Source of the DNA: Lachnospiraceae bacterium
GTDB lineage: Bacteria > Bacillota > Clostridia > Lachnospirales > Lachnospiraceae
Assembly: GCA_015058015.1 (NCBI GenBank)
Contig: SVDM01000001.1
Coordinates: 124,001-188,000, forward strand
Direction: 5' to 3'
Length of the DNA stretch: 64,000 nucleotides
Part shown: piece by piece, positions 51,834 to 61,007 of the stretch
How the letters are laid out: each line of letters begins with the position of its first letter
How positions within the stretch are numbered: position 1 is the stretch's first letter
Program-made: the position numbers and the translations under genes
Notes under the pieces: generated by a model
The model's database searches: none
What the model saw: the letters and a program-made list of their open reading frames with translations, nothing else
What the model was told of the DNA's origin: nothing

Positions 51834-51887
51834 TACGTCGACGTACGAATACGGATATTTCCCGGGGACAGAGCGAGAGCGTCCCCG
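51834..51887 (+). repeat. Palindrome and hairpin between asnB-like and racemase genes
   Basis: A 12-bp perfect palindrome TACGTCGACGTA (51834-51845) and a 7-bp stem CGGGGAC / GTCCCCG (51863-51869, 51881-51887) with loop AGAGCGAGAGC. The loop and arms closely match the reverse complement of the mid arm of the 7060-7211 element. No U-tract. Confidence 0.6.
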
Positions 51888-51948
51888 AGGAGCATGAATA
51901 CCAGACACTCGGCGCGCACAGTGGATACATATTATAGGAGAAACATTA

Positions 51949-52662
51949 ATGAAGAAATTAGGAATTGTCGGAGGGCTTGGGCCTATGGCTACGGTGTACT
52001 TTATGGAGTTAATCACCGACATGACACAGGCGGACGTTGATCAGGAACATATAGAGATATTCATGCACAGCAGACCTCAGATTCCGGACAGAACAAAGTT
52101 CATCTTAGGGGAGAGCAATGAGAACCCTCTGCCCATGATACTGGAAGCCTGCGATGGCTTGATTAAATCCGGAGCTGATGTAATAGCCATTCCATGTATT
52201 ACGGCTCATTACTTCCATGATGATTTGATGAAACTGGAGAAGCCCTTTGTAAACAGTCTGGTGGAGACTGCCACCTATCTTAAGGACAGAGGAATTACCA
52301 AAGCGGGCCTTATGGCTACTGATGGAACGGTGCGAAGCGGCCTCTTCCAGAAGGTTTTGAATGAATACGGAATAGAATGCATTACCCCTTCTATTGAGGG
52401 GCAGAAAAAGGTGATGAGCCTTATATATGACAACGTTAAGGCAGGACGCGCCATAGATACAGAGTCCTTTAGAGACGTTAAATACGAGCTTAGACATGAG
52501 GGGGCACAGGTGGTGCTACTTGGCTGTACAGAGCTGTCGATTATTAAGAGAGATGCGGATGTTGGCCCGGGAGTATTAGATGTACTCGAGGTTTTGGCCA
52601 AGACTTCTGTTGAGATGTGTGCCACATTAAAGGATAAATATAAAGAATTAATAACGGAGTAG
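51949..52662 (+). CDS. Aspartate/glutamate racemase family protein
   Basis: 237 residues. GIVGGLGPMAT start and two catalytic cysteines: C83 in IPCITAHYF and C193 in LLGCTEL. Both bases of the two-base mechanism are therefore present. Such enzymes interconvert L- and D-Asp or Glu without PLP. Ending four bases before the adenylation-enzyme gene, it probably supplies a D-amino acid for activation. TAGGAGAAAC precedes ATG 51949. Confidence 0.9.
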   Translation: MKKLGIVGGLGPMATVYFMELITDMTQADVDQEHIEIFMHSRPQIPDRTKFILGESNENPLPMILEACDGLIKSGADVIAIPCITAHYFHDDLMKLEKPFVNSLVETATYLKDRGITKAGLMATDGTVRSGLFQKVLNEYGIECITPSIEGQKKVMSLIYDNVKAGRAIDTESFRDVKYELRHEGAQVVLLGCTELSIIKRDADVGPGVLDVLEVLAKTSVEMCATLKDKYKELITE

Positions 52663-52666
52663 TATT

Positions 52667-54181
52667 ATGCAGAACAATGTACTTGATTATTTAGACGAGA
52701 TAATTAAGACCAAATCGGACAAGATGGCCTTTGCTGATGATAAGGAGAGCTTTACTTTCAGGGAAGTTTATGACACCGCACGCGCTATTGGAAGCGGTAT
52801 ACTTGCCAAGGGTATAGACAGAAAAGCTGTAGTGGTGTTTATGAGAAAGCACCCCAAGGAGATAGTGACATTCTTCGGAGTAATAAAGGCCGGTTGTTTC
52901 TACGTGCCCATTGATGAAGAGATGCCGGAAGCAAGGATAAAGCTGATACTTGAAAATGTTAAGGCGCCTCTTCTTATCTGTGATGAGGAGACACTTCCCA
53001 AAGCACAGGCATTTGACTTCGGTGGAGAAATAGTAACCTTTGACTCCATTGCACAGACAAAAGCGGATGATAAGCTCCTTAAGGATGCATATGACAAGGC
53101 CCTTGATACGGACCCCATATATATAGTATTTACATCAGGCTCAACAGGTGTTCCTAAAGGAGTTGCTGCCTGCCACAGGTCAGTTCTTGACTACGTGGAA
53201 CAGCTGTCAGAGACCCTTGGATTTAATGAAGATACGGTATTCGGTAATCAGACACCTCTTTATTTTGATGCCTGTTTGAAGGAACTATATCCTACATTGA
53301 AGTTCGGAGCCACCACCTATCTTATTCCCAGAAGCCTCTTTATGATGCCGGTTAAGCTGGTGGAATTTATTAATGAGCATAAGATTAACACTCTTTGCTG
53401 GGTTGTATCGGCACTGACTATGATATCAGCTTTCGGTACCTTCGATAAGGTTAAGCCGGAGTATTTGAATAATATTGCTTTCGGAAGCGAAGTCTTTCCC
53501 ATTAAGCAGTTTAAAATCTGGAGAGAGACCCTGCCGGATGCCAAGTTTACCAACCTGTACGGTCCTACGGAAGGCACAGGAATGTGCTGCTATTTCCACG
53601 TGGACAGGGACTTTGAAGACACGGATGTCATCCCCATCGGAAGACCTTTTAAGAATACGGAGATTCTCCTGCTGAAAGACCGTAAGGAGCTTGCGGGACC
53701 GGGAGAAGAAGGGGAGATGTGCATAAGGGGTACGTCTGTTACTTTAGGTTACTACAACAATCCGGAGAAGACAGCGGAGGCATTTATACAGAATCCTTTA
53801 AATACTGCCTATCCTGAGATAATCTATTGTACCGGAGATATCGGTAAGCTTAACGAGTATGGAGAGCTTGTATTCGTATCCCGCAAGGATTATCAGATTA
53901 AGCACATGGGACACAGAATAGAGCTTGGGGAAATCGAGATTAATGCTGACAGTGTTCCTGAGATTAAGTTTGCGGCTTGTATCTATGATAATGAGAAGGG
54001 CAAGATTGTATTGTTCTACGTGGGAGATATTGATGAGAAGGGCGTTATGCTTTCTCTTAAGGGCAAGCTTCCCAGATATATGCTTCCAAACGTAATAACT
54101 AAGTTAGAGGATATGCCCTTGACGGCTAACGGAAAAATAGATAAAGTTACATTGAAGAAGATTTATGAGTCAGGAGATTGA
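52667..54181 (+). CDS. Amino acid adenylation enzyme (DltA-like, NRPS A-domain)
   Basis: 504 residues, DltA length. Core motifs: P-loop-like IVFTSGSTGVPKG, A4 region YFDACLKE (199-206), A5 NLYGPTEGT, A7 YCTGDIGK, A8 and A10 NGKIDK. It activates an amino acid as AMP ester and loads the carrier protein. Where DltA has a Phe-Cys-Gly-Glu motif lining the D-Ala pocket, this protein reads F272-G273-S274-E275, and K205 sits in the pocket segment after FDA. A substrate other than D-Ala, possibly acidic, is therefore plausible. Located after the racemase gene. Confidence 0.88.
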   Translation: MQNNVLDYLDEIIKTKSDKMAFADDKESFTFREVYDTARAIGSGILAKGIDRKAVVVFMRKHPKEIVTFFGVIKAGCFYVPIDEEMPEARIKLILENVKAPLLICDEETLPKAQAFDFGGEIVTFDSIAQTKADDKLLKDAYDKALDTDPIYIVFTSGSTGVPKGVAACHRSVLDYVEQLSETLGFNEDTVFGNQTPLYFDACLKELYPTLKFGATTYLIPRSLFMMPVKLVEFINEHKINTLCWVVSALTMISAFGTFDKVKPEYLNNIAFGSEVFPIKQFKIWRETLPDAKFTNLYGPTEGTGMCCYFHVDRDFEDTDVIPIGRPFKNTEILLLKDRKELAGPGEEGEMCIRGTSVTLGYYNNPEKTAEAFIQNPLNTAYPEIIYCTGDIGKLNEYGELVFVSRKDYQIKHMGHRIELGEIEINADSVPEIKFAACIYDNEKGKIVLFYVGDIDEKGVMLSLKGKLPRYMLPNVITKLEDMPLTANGKIDKVTLKKIYESGD

Positions 54182-54186
54182 TTGAT

Positions 54187-54726
54187 ATGAAGAAAAGAAT
54201 ATTAGGCTTAGTATTATGTTTGGTTTTTGTTATTTCGGCAGTGGGATGCGGCGGTTCCAAGACCATACCGGGAAGCTCCAAAGCGACGGATGGTTCAGGC
54301 GCCTCCCAGTCGGGAGCGGCATCCGGTGACTATGCATTTAAATCAAAAGACGTAACCATTACCATCAATGCTGAGGCAAAAGATATACTTGATAAACTGG
54401 GAAAGGCCTTATCCACTTATGAATCACCCAGCTGTGCCTTCGGTGACCTAGATGTATATTACACATATGCAGGATTTGAAGTTGTAACATACCAGGAGAA
54501 GAAGGTTGATTACATCAAAGAGGTTACCTTAAAGGATGATTCCGTTACCACTCCTGAAGGAGTTGCAATCGGCGACAAGGTAGAAAAGATTGAAAGCGCA
54601 TACGGCAAGGCTGATTCAAAGACAGATACTAAGATTACCTACAAGAAGGACAAGATGAATCTGGTATTTATCTTAAAGAACGGAGTTGTTGAAGAGATTC
54701 AGTATCTTAATGCAAGAACAAAGTAG
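54187..54726 (+). CDS. Lipoprotein, function unknown
   Basis: 179 residues from ATG 54187, nine bases after GGAG. Signal peptide KKRILGLVLCLVFVISAVGC with lipobox SAVGC, then a Ser/Gly/Ala linker. A small alpha/beta domain follows, ending in TPEGVAIGDKVEKIESAYGKAD, the look of extracytoplasmic repeat folds such as BLIP/SmpA-like domains. Last gene of the Dlt-like operon, before its terminator. Confidence 0.75.
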   Translation: MKKRILGLVLCLVFVISAVGCGGSKTIPGSSKATDGSGASQSGAASGDYAFKSKDVTITINAEAKDILDKLGKALSTYESPSCAFGDLDVYYTYAGFEVVTYQEKKVDYIKEVTLKDDSVTTPEGVAIGDKVEKIESAYGKADSKTDTKITYKKDKMNLVFILKNGVVEEIQYLNARTK

Positions 54727-54739
54727 TATTCTAATACTT

Positions 54740-54772
54740 AGTCGGACAGGGAGGCTCTTGTCCGACTTTTTC
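54740..54772 (+). terminator. Terminator of the Dlt-like operon
   Basis: Perfect 9-bp stem AGTCGGACA / TGTCCGACT (54740-54748, 54759-54767) then TTTTTC. Confidence 0.9.
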
Positions 54773-54854
54773 TTATGGACTATTGGCGGCATTTGTGAGA
54801 AAATATAAAGTGACACAGCTTAATGCTAATTTAATGAATGAAAGGGGATATAGT

Positions 54855-55547
54855 ATGATTTATTCACAGGAAGTAGAATTAATGTGTCCTGTTGCCCAGG
54901 GGGTACATCATGGGGCAGCACCCATTCCGGAAGAAGGAAAATGGGTTAAAGCTAAACAAATCTCCGATATCAACGGACTTACCCACGGTATCGGTTGGTG
55001 TGCACCACAGCAGGGAGCATGTAAATTAACCCTTAATGTTAAGGACGGAATCATTCAGGAGGCTTTGGTTGAGACCATCGGATGTTCGGGTATGACTCAT
55101 TCTGCAGCCATGGCATCAGAGATTCTTCCGGGGCTTACACTTCTTGAGGCCCTTAACACAGACCTTGTATGTGATGCTATCAATACAGCCATGAGAGAGC
55201 TCTTCTTACAGATTGTATACGGAAGAAGCCAGTCCGCATTCTCAGAAGACGGACTTCCCATCGGCGCAGGTCTTGAAGACTTAGGTAAAGGACTTCGTTC
55301 CCAGATCGGTACAATGTACGGTACATTGAAGAAAGGCCCCAGATATCTTGAGATGGCTGAAGGATATGTAACGGGTATCGCTCTTGACGACGAGGATATG
55401 ATTATAGGATACCAATTTGTAAATCTCGGTAAGATGACTGATTTTATCAAGAAGGGTGACGATCCCACAACTGCATGGGAAAAAGCAAAGGGTCAGTATG
55501 GCCGTGTTGATGATGCAGTTAAGATCATAGACCCCAGAAAGGAATAA
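54855..55547 (+). CDS. Iron-sulfur cluster assembly scaffold (NifU/IscU-like) protein
   Basis: 230 residues from ATG 54855 after AAAGGGGATA; the frame extends to 54783 without a ribosome site. The scaffold signature is ETIGCSGMTHSAAMASEIL plus upstream GIGWCAPQQGACKLTL and downstream LVCDAINTAM. Cysteines C53 and C60 region, C85 region and C110 region are conserved in the family. It precedes a GGGtGRT gene; the two are usual partners in anaerobes. The client protein is not known. Confidence 0.85.
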   Translation: MIYSQEVELMCPVAQGVHHGAAPIPEEGKWVKAKQISDINGLTHGIGWCAPQQGACKLTLNVKDGIIQEALVETIGCSGMTHSAAMASEILPGLTLLEALNTDLVCDAINTAMRELFLQIVYGRSQSAFSEDGLPIGAGLEDLGKGLRSQIGTMYGTLKKGPRYLEMAEGYVTGIALDDEDMIIGYQFVNLGKMTDFIKKGDDPTTAWEKAKGQYGRVDDAVKIIDPRKE

Positions 55548-55550
55548 GGA

Positions 55551-55587
55551 GGAACCATTATGCAAGGCATAATTTTTGAATGGTTCC
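55551..55587 (+). promoter_or_regulatory. Nested hairpin before GGGtGRT gene
   Basis: GGAACCATT / AATGGTTCC (55551-55559, 55579-55587) encloses ATTATGC / GCATAAT (55557-55563, 55567-55573). The two overlap at ATT, so the forms compete. No U-tract; it may be a processing or stability element. Confidence 0.5.
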
Positions 55588-55644
55588 GACGGAAAGCCGC
55601 CGACGAAGGAGGGGGCAATACATTATTTTAAGGAGGATTTACAG

Positions 55645-56655
55645 ATGGCTTTATTTGAATCATATGAAAGACGTATAGATAAGATAAATGCCGTGCTTAA
55701 GGAAAACGGCATCGCTTCCCTTGAAGAAGCGGAGAAGATTACAAAGGATGCAGGCCTTAACGTATACGATCAGGTTAAGGGCATCCAGCCCATTTGCTTT
55801 GAGAATGCATGCTGGGCTTATACAGTTGGAGCTGCTATTGCAATCAAGAAGGGTTGTAAGAAGGCATCAGAGGCTGCCGCTGCCATCGGTATCGGATTAC
55901 AGGCTTTCTGTATCCCCGGTTCTGTAGCAGACCAGAGAAAGGTTGGTCTTGGACACGGTAATTTAGGCAAGATGCTTCTTGAAGAAGAGACTGAGTGTTT
56001 TGCATTCCTTGCAGGACATGAATCCTTTGCAGCTGCAGAAGGTGCTATCGGTATCGCTGAGAAGGCCAACAAGGTTAGACAGAAGCCTCTTCGAGTTATT
56101 CTTAACGGACTGGGTAAGGATGCAGCTCAGATTATTTCAAGAATTAACGGATTTACATATGTTGAGACAGAGATGGACTATCACACCGGAGAGGTTAAAG
56201 AAGTATTCCGTAAGCCTTACTCTACAGGACTTCGTGCCAAGGTTAACTGCTACGGAGCCAATGATGTAACAGAAGGTGTTGCAATCATGCATAAAGAGGG
56301 TGTTGACGTATCCATCACCGGTAACTCAACCAACCCCACCAGATTCCAGCATCCTGTTGCAGGAACATACAAGAAAGAGTGTGTTGAGCAGGGTAAGAAG
56401 TACTTCTCTGTTGCATCAGGTGGTGGAACGGGACGTACACTTCATCCCGACAATATGGCTGCAGGTCCGGCTTCCTACGGTATGACAGATACTTTGGGAC
56501 GTATGCATTCTGATGCTCAGTTTGCCGGATCTTCATCCGTTCCGGCTCATGTTGAGATGATGGGACTTATCGGAATGGGTAATAACCCCATGGTAGGTGC
56601 TACTGTTGCAGTTGCGGTTTCCGTAGAAGAGGCTGCCAAGGCCGGCAAGTTTTAA
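55645..56655 (+). CDS. GGGtGRT family protein
   Basis: 336 residues from ATG 55645 after AAGGAGG; the longer frame from 55576 overlaps the hairpin region. The family-naming motif SGGGTGRTLHPDN lies near residue 270. Several conserved Cys (ICFENACWAY, QAFCIPGS, VNCYGAND) could bind a metal cluster. Found in many anaerobic Firmicutes beside an Fe-S scaffold gene, as here. Biochemical function not established. Confidence 0.9.
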   Translation: MALFESYERRIDKINAVLKENGIASLEEAEKITKDAGLNVYDQVKGIQPICFENACWAYTVGAAIAIKKGCKKASEAAAAIGIGLQAFCIPGSVADQRKVGLGHGNLGKMLLEEETECFAFLAGHESFAAAEGAIGIAEKANKVRQKPLRVILNGLGKDAAQIISRINGFTYVETEMDYHTGEVKEVFRKPYSTGLRAKVNCYGANDVTEGVAIMHKEGVDVSITGNSTNPTRFQHPVAGTYKKECVEQGKKYFSVASGGGTGRTLHPDNMAAGPASYGMTDTLGRMHSDAQFAGSSSVPAHVEMMGLIGMGNNPMVGATVAVAVSVEEAAKAGKF

Positions 56656-56668
56656 GTGAGGTTTTTAG

Positions 56669-58060
56669 ATGGAATTCGACGACAACATGAAGGATCCCGC
56701 CACAGGGGGACCTAACAGTGTGGTATTTGACAACGAAGCAAAGAGACTTATATCAGAGAACAAAGGAGATACATTCTCCTTTGTTGTCTGTGATATATGT
56801 GATTTTGGCAATATCAATACTTTATATGGCATTGACGCAGGCAACAGGGTTCTTGCCCATGTGTATACTTCCCTTAGCAAGTTCTTAACGGAAGATGATT
56901 TGCTCTGCAGACTATCGGGAGACAGGTTCAATCTTCTTCTTGCCAACAAGCATAAGACGGGAATTGACCACAGAGAGTGGCCGCCCATATTCGAACTTAT
57001 ATGTAATATAGGCGGAGAGGGGGGACTAGACCCCAAGGCATTTAAGGATATGCCTTATATTAAGCTTAATGTGGGTATCTATAGTATCTCCGATCCGGAA
57101 GAAGACCTTATAGTTATAAGGGATAAGGCAATAAGTGCCGTAAAGAGTAAGAATGTTAAGCAGACATCCTCCCATGTTACCATAGGTACCTTCGGGGCCG
57201 AGGATGAATATAAGAGAACCAGGGAGAGTATTATCTCCCACAAGATGGTGAAGGCTATAGCCGATGAGGATTTTGAAGTTTGGATTCAGCCCAAGCTTAA
57301 TCTTTCCAATGGCTACGTAACCGGAGGCGAGGCTTTGGTTCGCTGGAATGACGCGGAACTTGGTATGGTATCCCCCGGGGAGTTTATCCCCATTATGGAG
57401 AAGTACGGCTTCGTTAACAAGGTGGATTTGTTTGTGTTTGAAGAATGCTGCGCCATGATAAGGGATTGGATCGACAAGGGTTATAACCCCATCAGACTTT
57501 CATCCAATTTCTCCGGTCGTCACTTGGAAAACGAAGAATTCGTGGAGGAACTCTTATATATTACAGACAAATACAAGGTTTCCCCCACATATTTAGAGAT
57601 AGAGTTTACAGAGTCCGTATTCTTCGGAAGTCTGTACTCCAGAAAAGTTGCGGAGAGGCTGCATGATGCGGGATTCCTCCTTTCTATCGATGATTTGGGC
57701 GGAGGATTTTCCACCATAAGTCTTATCTCCGAGCTTGAAGTTGATATTTTAAAATTAGACAGAACATTCTTTCAGAATGCCTTCTTCCCCAGTGTTAACA
57801 AGCAGTATGTCATGGAGTCTCTTATTAAGATGGGACATGAGCTTGGCATGGAAGTTGTGGTGGAAGGTGTTGAAAATGACCTGCAGCTGCAGTTCATGAC
57901 CAAAGCGGGTTGTGATATGGCTCAGGGCTTCTCCATCAGTAAGCCTGTATCAAAAGAGGAATTCGTGGAGAATTTCATCAAGAAAGAATACTGCAAGGAA
58001 AGTATCAGAGAACTCGCTGACTACCTTCGTGAAAAAAGGGAAGCTGAAGGCGACGAATAA
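56669..58060 (+). CDS. Cyclic di-GMP phosphodiesterase (EAL) with degenerate GGDEF domain
   Basis: 463 residues. Residues 30-180 resemble a GGDEF domain, but the active site reads LSGDRFNLL in place of GGDEF, so it is probably regulatory. Residues 205-455 are an EAL domain with GGEALVRW, NFSG, EIEFTES, SIDDLGGGFS, LKLDR, VEGVE and QGFSISKP, all catalytic features retained. No membrane segment; cytosolic. Together with the HD-GYP protein (39207-40286), two different c-di-GMP hydrolases occur in the window. Last gene before the methyltransferase-like gene, 18 bases. Confidence 0.92.
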   Translation: MEFDDNMKDPATGGPNSVVFDNEAKRLISENKGDTFSFVVCDICDFGNINTLYGIDAGNRVLAHVYTSLSKFLTEDDLLCRLSGDRFNLLLANKHKTGIDHREWPPIFELICNIGGEGGLDPKAFKDMPYIKLNVGIYSISDPEEDLIVIRDKAISAVKSKNVKQTSSHVTIGTFGAEDEYKRTRESIISHKMVKAIADEDFEVWIQPKLNLSNGYVTGGEALVRWNDAELGMVSPGEFIPIMEKYGFVNKVDLFVFEECCAMIRDWIDKGYNPIRLSSNFSGRHLENEEFVEELLYITDKYKVSPTYLEIEFTESVFFGSLYSRKVAERLHDAGFLLSIDDLGGGFSTISLISELEVDILKLDRTFFQNAFFPSVNKQYVMESLIKMGHELGMEVVVEGVENDLQLQFMTKAGCDMAQGFSISKPVSKEEFVENFIKKEYCKESIRELADYLREKREAEGDE

Positions 58061-58078
58061 TTGTTTAGGATAACGTTT

Positions 58079-59251
58079 ATGAATAGAGAAGACTTTAGAA
58101 AGCTTATTACAAGCAGAATGATATTTATGGATGGAGCCACAGGCTCCATCCTTTTGAAAAGAGGCATGCCCACGGGAGTATGCCAGGAAAAATGGATTGT
58201 GGAGAATCCGGAGGTAATCAGTACCTTACAAAGAGAATACCGAAATGCGGGAAGCGATATTATTCTCTCCCCGGGATTCGGAGCCAACAGGCCTTTGCTT
58301 ACTGAGCATGGCCTGGGAGATGAGACGGTAAGCCTTAATAAGGCATTGGTGAATGTTTCTAAGAAGGCCAACCCGGATGCCCTTATTGCCGGGGATGTAA
58401 GTATGACGGGAGTATCGTTGGAACCCATGGGGGATACCACCTTTGAAGAACTTATTGGTATCTATAAAGAACAGATATCTGCTATTGCCGAGGCAGGGGC
58501 TGACCTTATTGTAATAGAGACTGTTATTAATCTGGCGGATGCAAGGGCGGCTGTAATTGCAGCGAGGGAAGTGTGTGACCTGCCCATTATGGTTACCATG
58601 TCCTTTAATGAAAACGGAATGACCCTTTATGGAACCAGCCCTGAGTCTGCAGTTATTACCCTGCAGGGACTTGGTATCGATGCCTTTGGTGTTAACTGCT
58701 CTGCAGGTCCCGATAACATGTATCCCATTATTGAAAAAATTGTCCGTTTTGCCAAGGTTCCTATTATAGTAAAACCCAACGCCGGTATGCCCAAGGTGGG
58801 AGAGGACGGTTCTGCAAGATACGATATGAAACCGGAAGAGTTTGTGTCCCACTTTAAGAGGATTCTGGACCTTGGAGGGGTGAACATAGTAGGAGGATGC
58901 TGCGGTACATCACCTGATTTTATTAAAGCATTGAAGGATAATTTTTCTGATTTTAAAGTTAAGAGTGACATTTACCAAAAGACCTTTGAAGACAAGATGG
59001 TAGCCACTTCAAGGCTTGGAGTTTTTCTGAAAGATGCAGAGGATTTTGAAGAAGTCGAGGTTGATGTTTTTTCACCTGATGAAATAATAGATGAAATAAA
59101 CGAAATGCAGAGTGATTTTTTGTGCATTAAGGGAAGCGACCCGGCAAAAATAGAGGCTGCTTTGCGGGTTTATAACGGAATTGCACTATACAAGGGGGAC
59201 CCTAAAGAGGGTGTTATAGAAGTATTAAACAAATATGGCGCTGTGTTATGA
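58079..59251 (+). CDS. Homocysteine S-methyltransferase family protein (MetH N-domain-like)
   Basis: 390 residues from ATG 58079 after AGGATAA. The TIM-barrel homocysteine-binding domain has FMDGATGSILLKRGMPTG at the start and zinc-ligand cysteines in FGVNCSAGP and IVGGCCGTSP. A divergent C-terminal part (300-390) is not the MetH pterin or B12 domain. It would methylate homocysteine or a related thiol using a methyl donor bound elsewhere; a methyl-corrinoid protein such as that at 16205-16852 is conceivable but unproven. Confidence 0.85.
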   Translation: MNREDFRKLITSRMIFMDGATGSILLKRGMPTGVCQEKWIVENPEVISTLQREYRNAGSDIILSPGFGANRPLLTEHGLGDETVSLNKALVNVSKKANPDALIAGDVSMTGVSLEPMGDTTFEELIGIYKEQISAIAEAGADLIVIETVINLADARAAVIAAREVCDLPIMVTMSFNENGMTLYGTSPESAVITLQGLGIDAFGVNCSAGPDNMYPIIEKIVRFAKVPIIVKPNAGMPKVGEDGSARYDMKPEEFVSHFKRILDLGGVNIVGGCCGTSPDFIKALKDNFSDFKVKSDIYQKTFEDKMVATSRLGVFLKDAEDFEEVEVDVFSPDEIIDEINEMQSDFLCIKGSDPAKIEAALRVYNGIALYKGDPKEGVIEVLNKYGAVL

Positions 59252-59258
59252 TACATCA

Positions 59259-59320
59259 TTGACAAAGACAGACCTAATTGTTAGAATACAACATAAGTCT
59301 TTTACAGTTTAACGTAAAAG
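59259..59320 (+). promoter_or_regulatory. Promoter and leader hairpin of ilvN operon
   Basis: TTGACA (59259-59264), 17 bases, TAGAAT (59282-59287), close to consensus. A 7-bp leader hairpin CTTTTAC / GTAAAAG lies at 59299-59305 and 59314-59320. No T-box features fit in this 90-base gap. Confidence 0.75.
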
Positions 59321-59342
59321 AGTGTAAAGGAGGCTTTTAAGA

Positions 59343-59885
59343 TTGGAGACGAAAGCTGAAGACAGAAAGGTAGTATTCTCTGTATTAGTTGAGAATGCGG
59401 CAGGTGTATTAAGCCACGTATCGGGCCTGTTCTCGAGAAGAGGATACAGTATTCACAGTTTCTCCGCAGGTGTGACGGCGGATGAAAGGCTGACTAGAAT
59501 GACTATCGTATGCTCGGGTGACGAGCAGATATTAGAGCAGATTGAAAAGCAATTATCGAAGCTTGAAGACGTATTGTTTGTGAAGAAGTTGGATCCCGCC
59601 CAGTCGGTATTCAGGGAGCTGATTCTTATTAAAGTTTCGGCGGATGAGAAGTCGAGACAGAATATTATATCCGTGGCTGATATTTTCAGAGCCAAGATTA
59701 TCGATGTTACCAAGGAGTCTCTGATTTGCGAGCTTACAGGTGCTACGGATAAGCTGGATGCTTTTATTGATATGCTATCGGATTATCAGATTTTGGAGAT
59801 AGCGAGAACAGGTATTACGGGCCTTTCCCGTGGTGCGGCGGATGTCCAGGACGCAGAGAAGTTACTTAATCGTACTTACGACTAA
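59343..59885 (+). CDS. ilvN: Acetolactate synthase small (regulatory) subunit
   Basis: 180 residues. N-terminal ACT domain (VVFSVLVENAAGVLSHVSGLFSRRGYSIHSFSAG, the valine-binding region) and C-terminal ALS_ss domain. It starts with TTG 59343, eight bases after AAAGGAGG; no ATG is nearby. The regulatory partner of IlvB, whose gene is not in the window. Followed by ilvC. Confidence 0.94.
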   Translation: METKAEDRKVVFSVLVENAAGVLSHVSGLFSRRGYSIHSFSAGVTADERLTRMTIVCSGDEQILEQIEKQLSKLEDVLFVKKLDPAQSVFRELILIKVSADEKSRQNIISVADIFRAKIIDVTKESLICELTGATDKLDAFIDMLSDYQILEIARTGITGLSRGAADVQDAEKLLNRTYD

Positions 59886-59906
59886 TTATAAATTTTTAAG
59901 CTTTAG

Positions 59907-60938
<1,032 letters not shown>

Positions 60939-60946
60939 GTATTATT

Positions 60947-60981
60947 TATTCCCGCCTGACAAGCCCGGCGGGAATATCTTT
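60947..60981 (+). terminator. Partial terminator between ilvC and leuC
   Basis: Perfect 10-bp stem TATTCCCGCC / GGCGGGAATA (60947-60956, 60967-60976) followed by TCTTT; weak tract, so some read-through to leuCD is likely. Confidence 0.7.
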
Positions 60982-61007
60982 AATTATAATTTTTGGAGGT
61001 ACTGACC

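Noticed and set aside
59252-59342. T-box or leader-peptide attenuator before ilvN
   Set aside because: The gap is only 91 bases, with one 7-bp hairpin and no T-box sequence or terminator.
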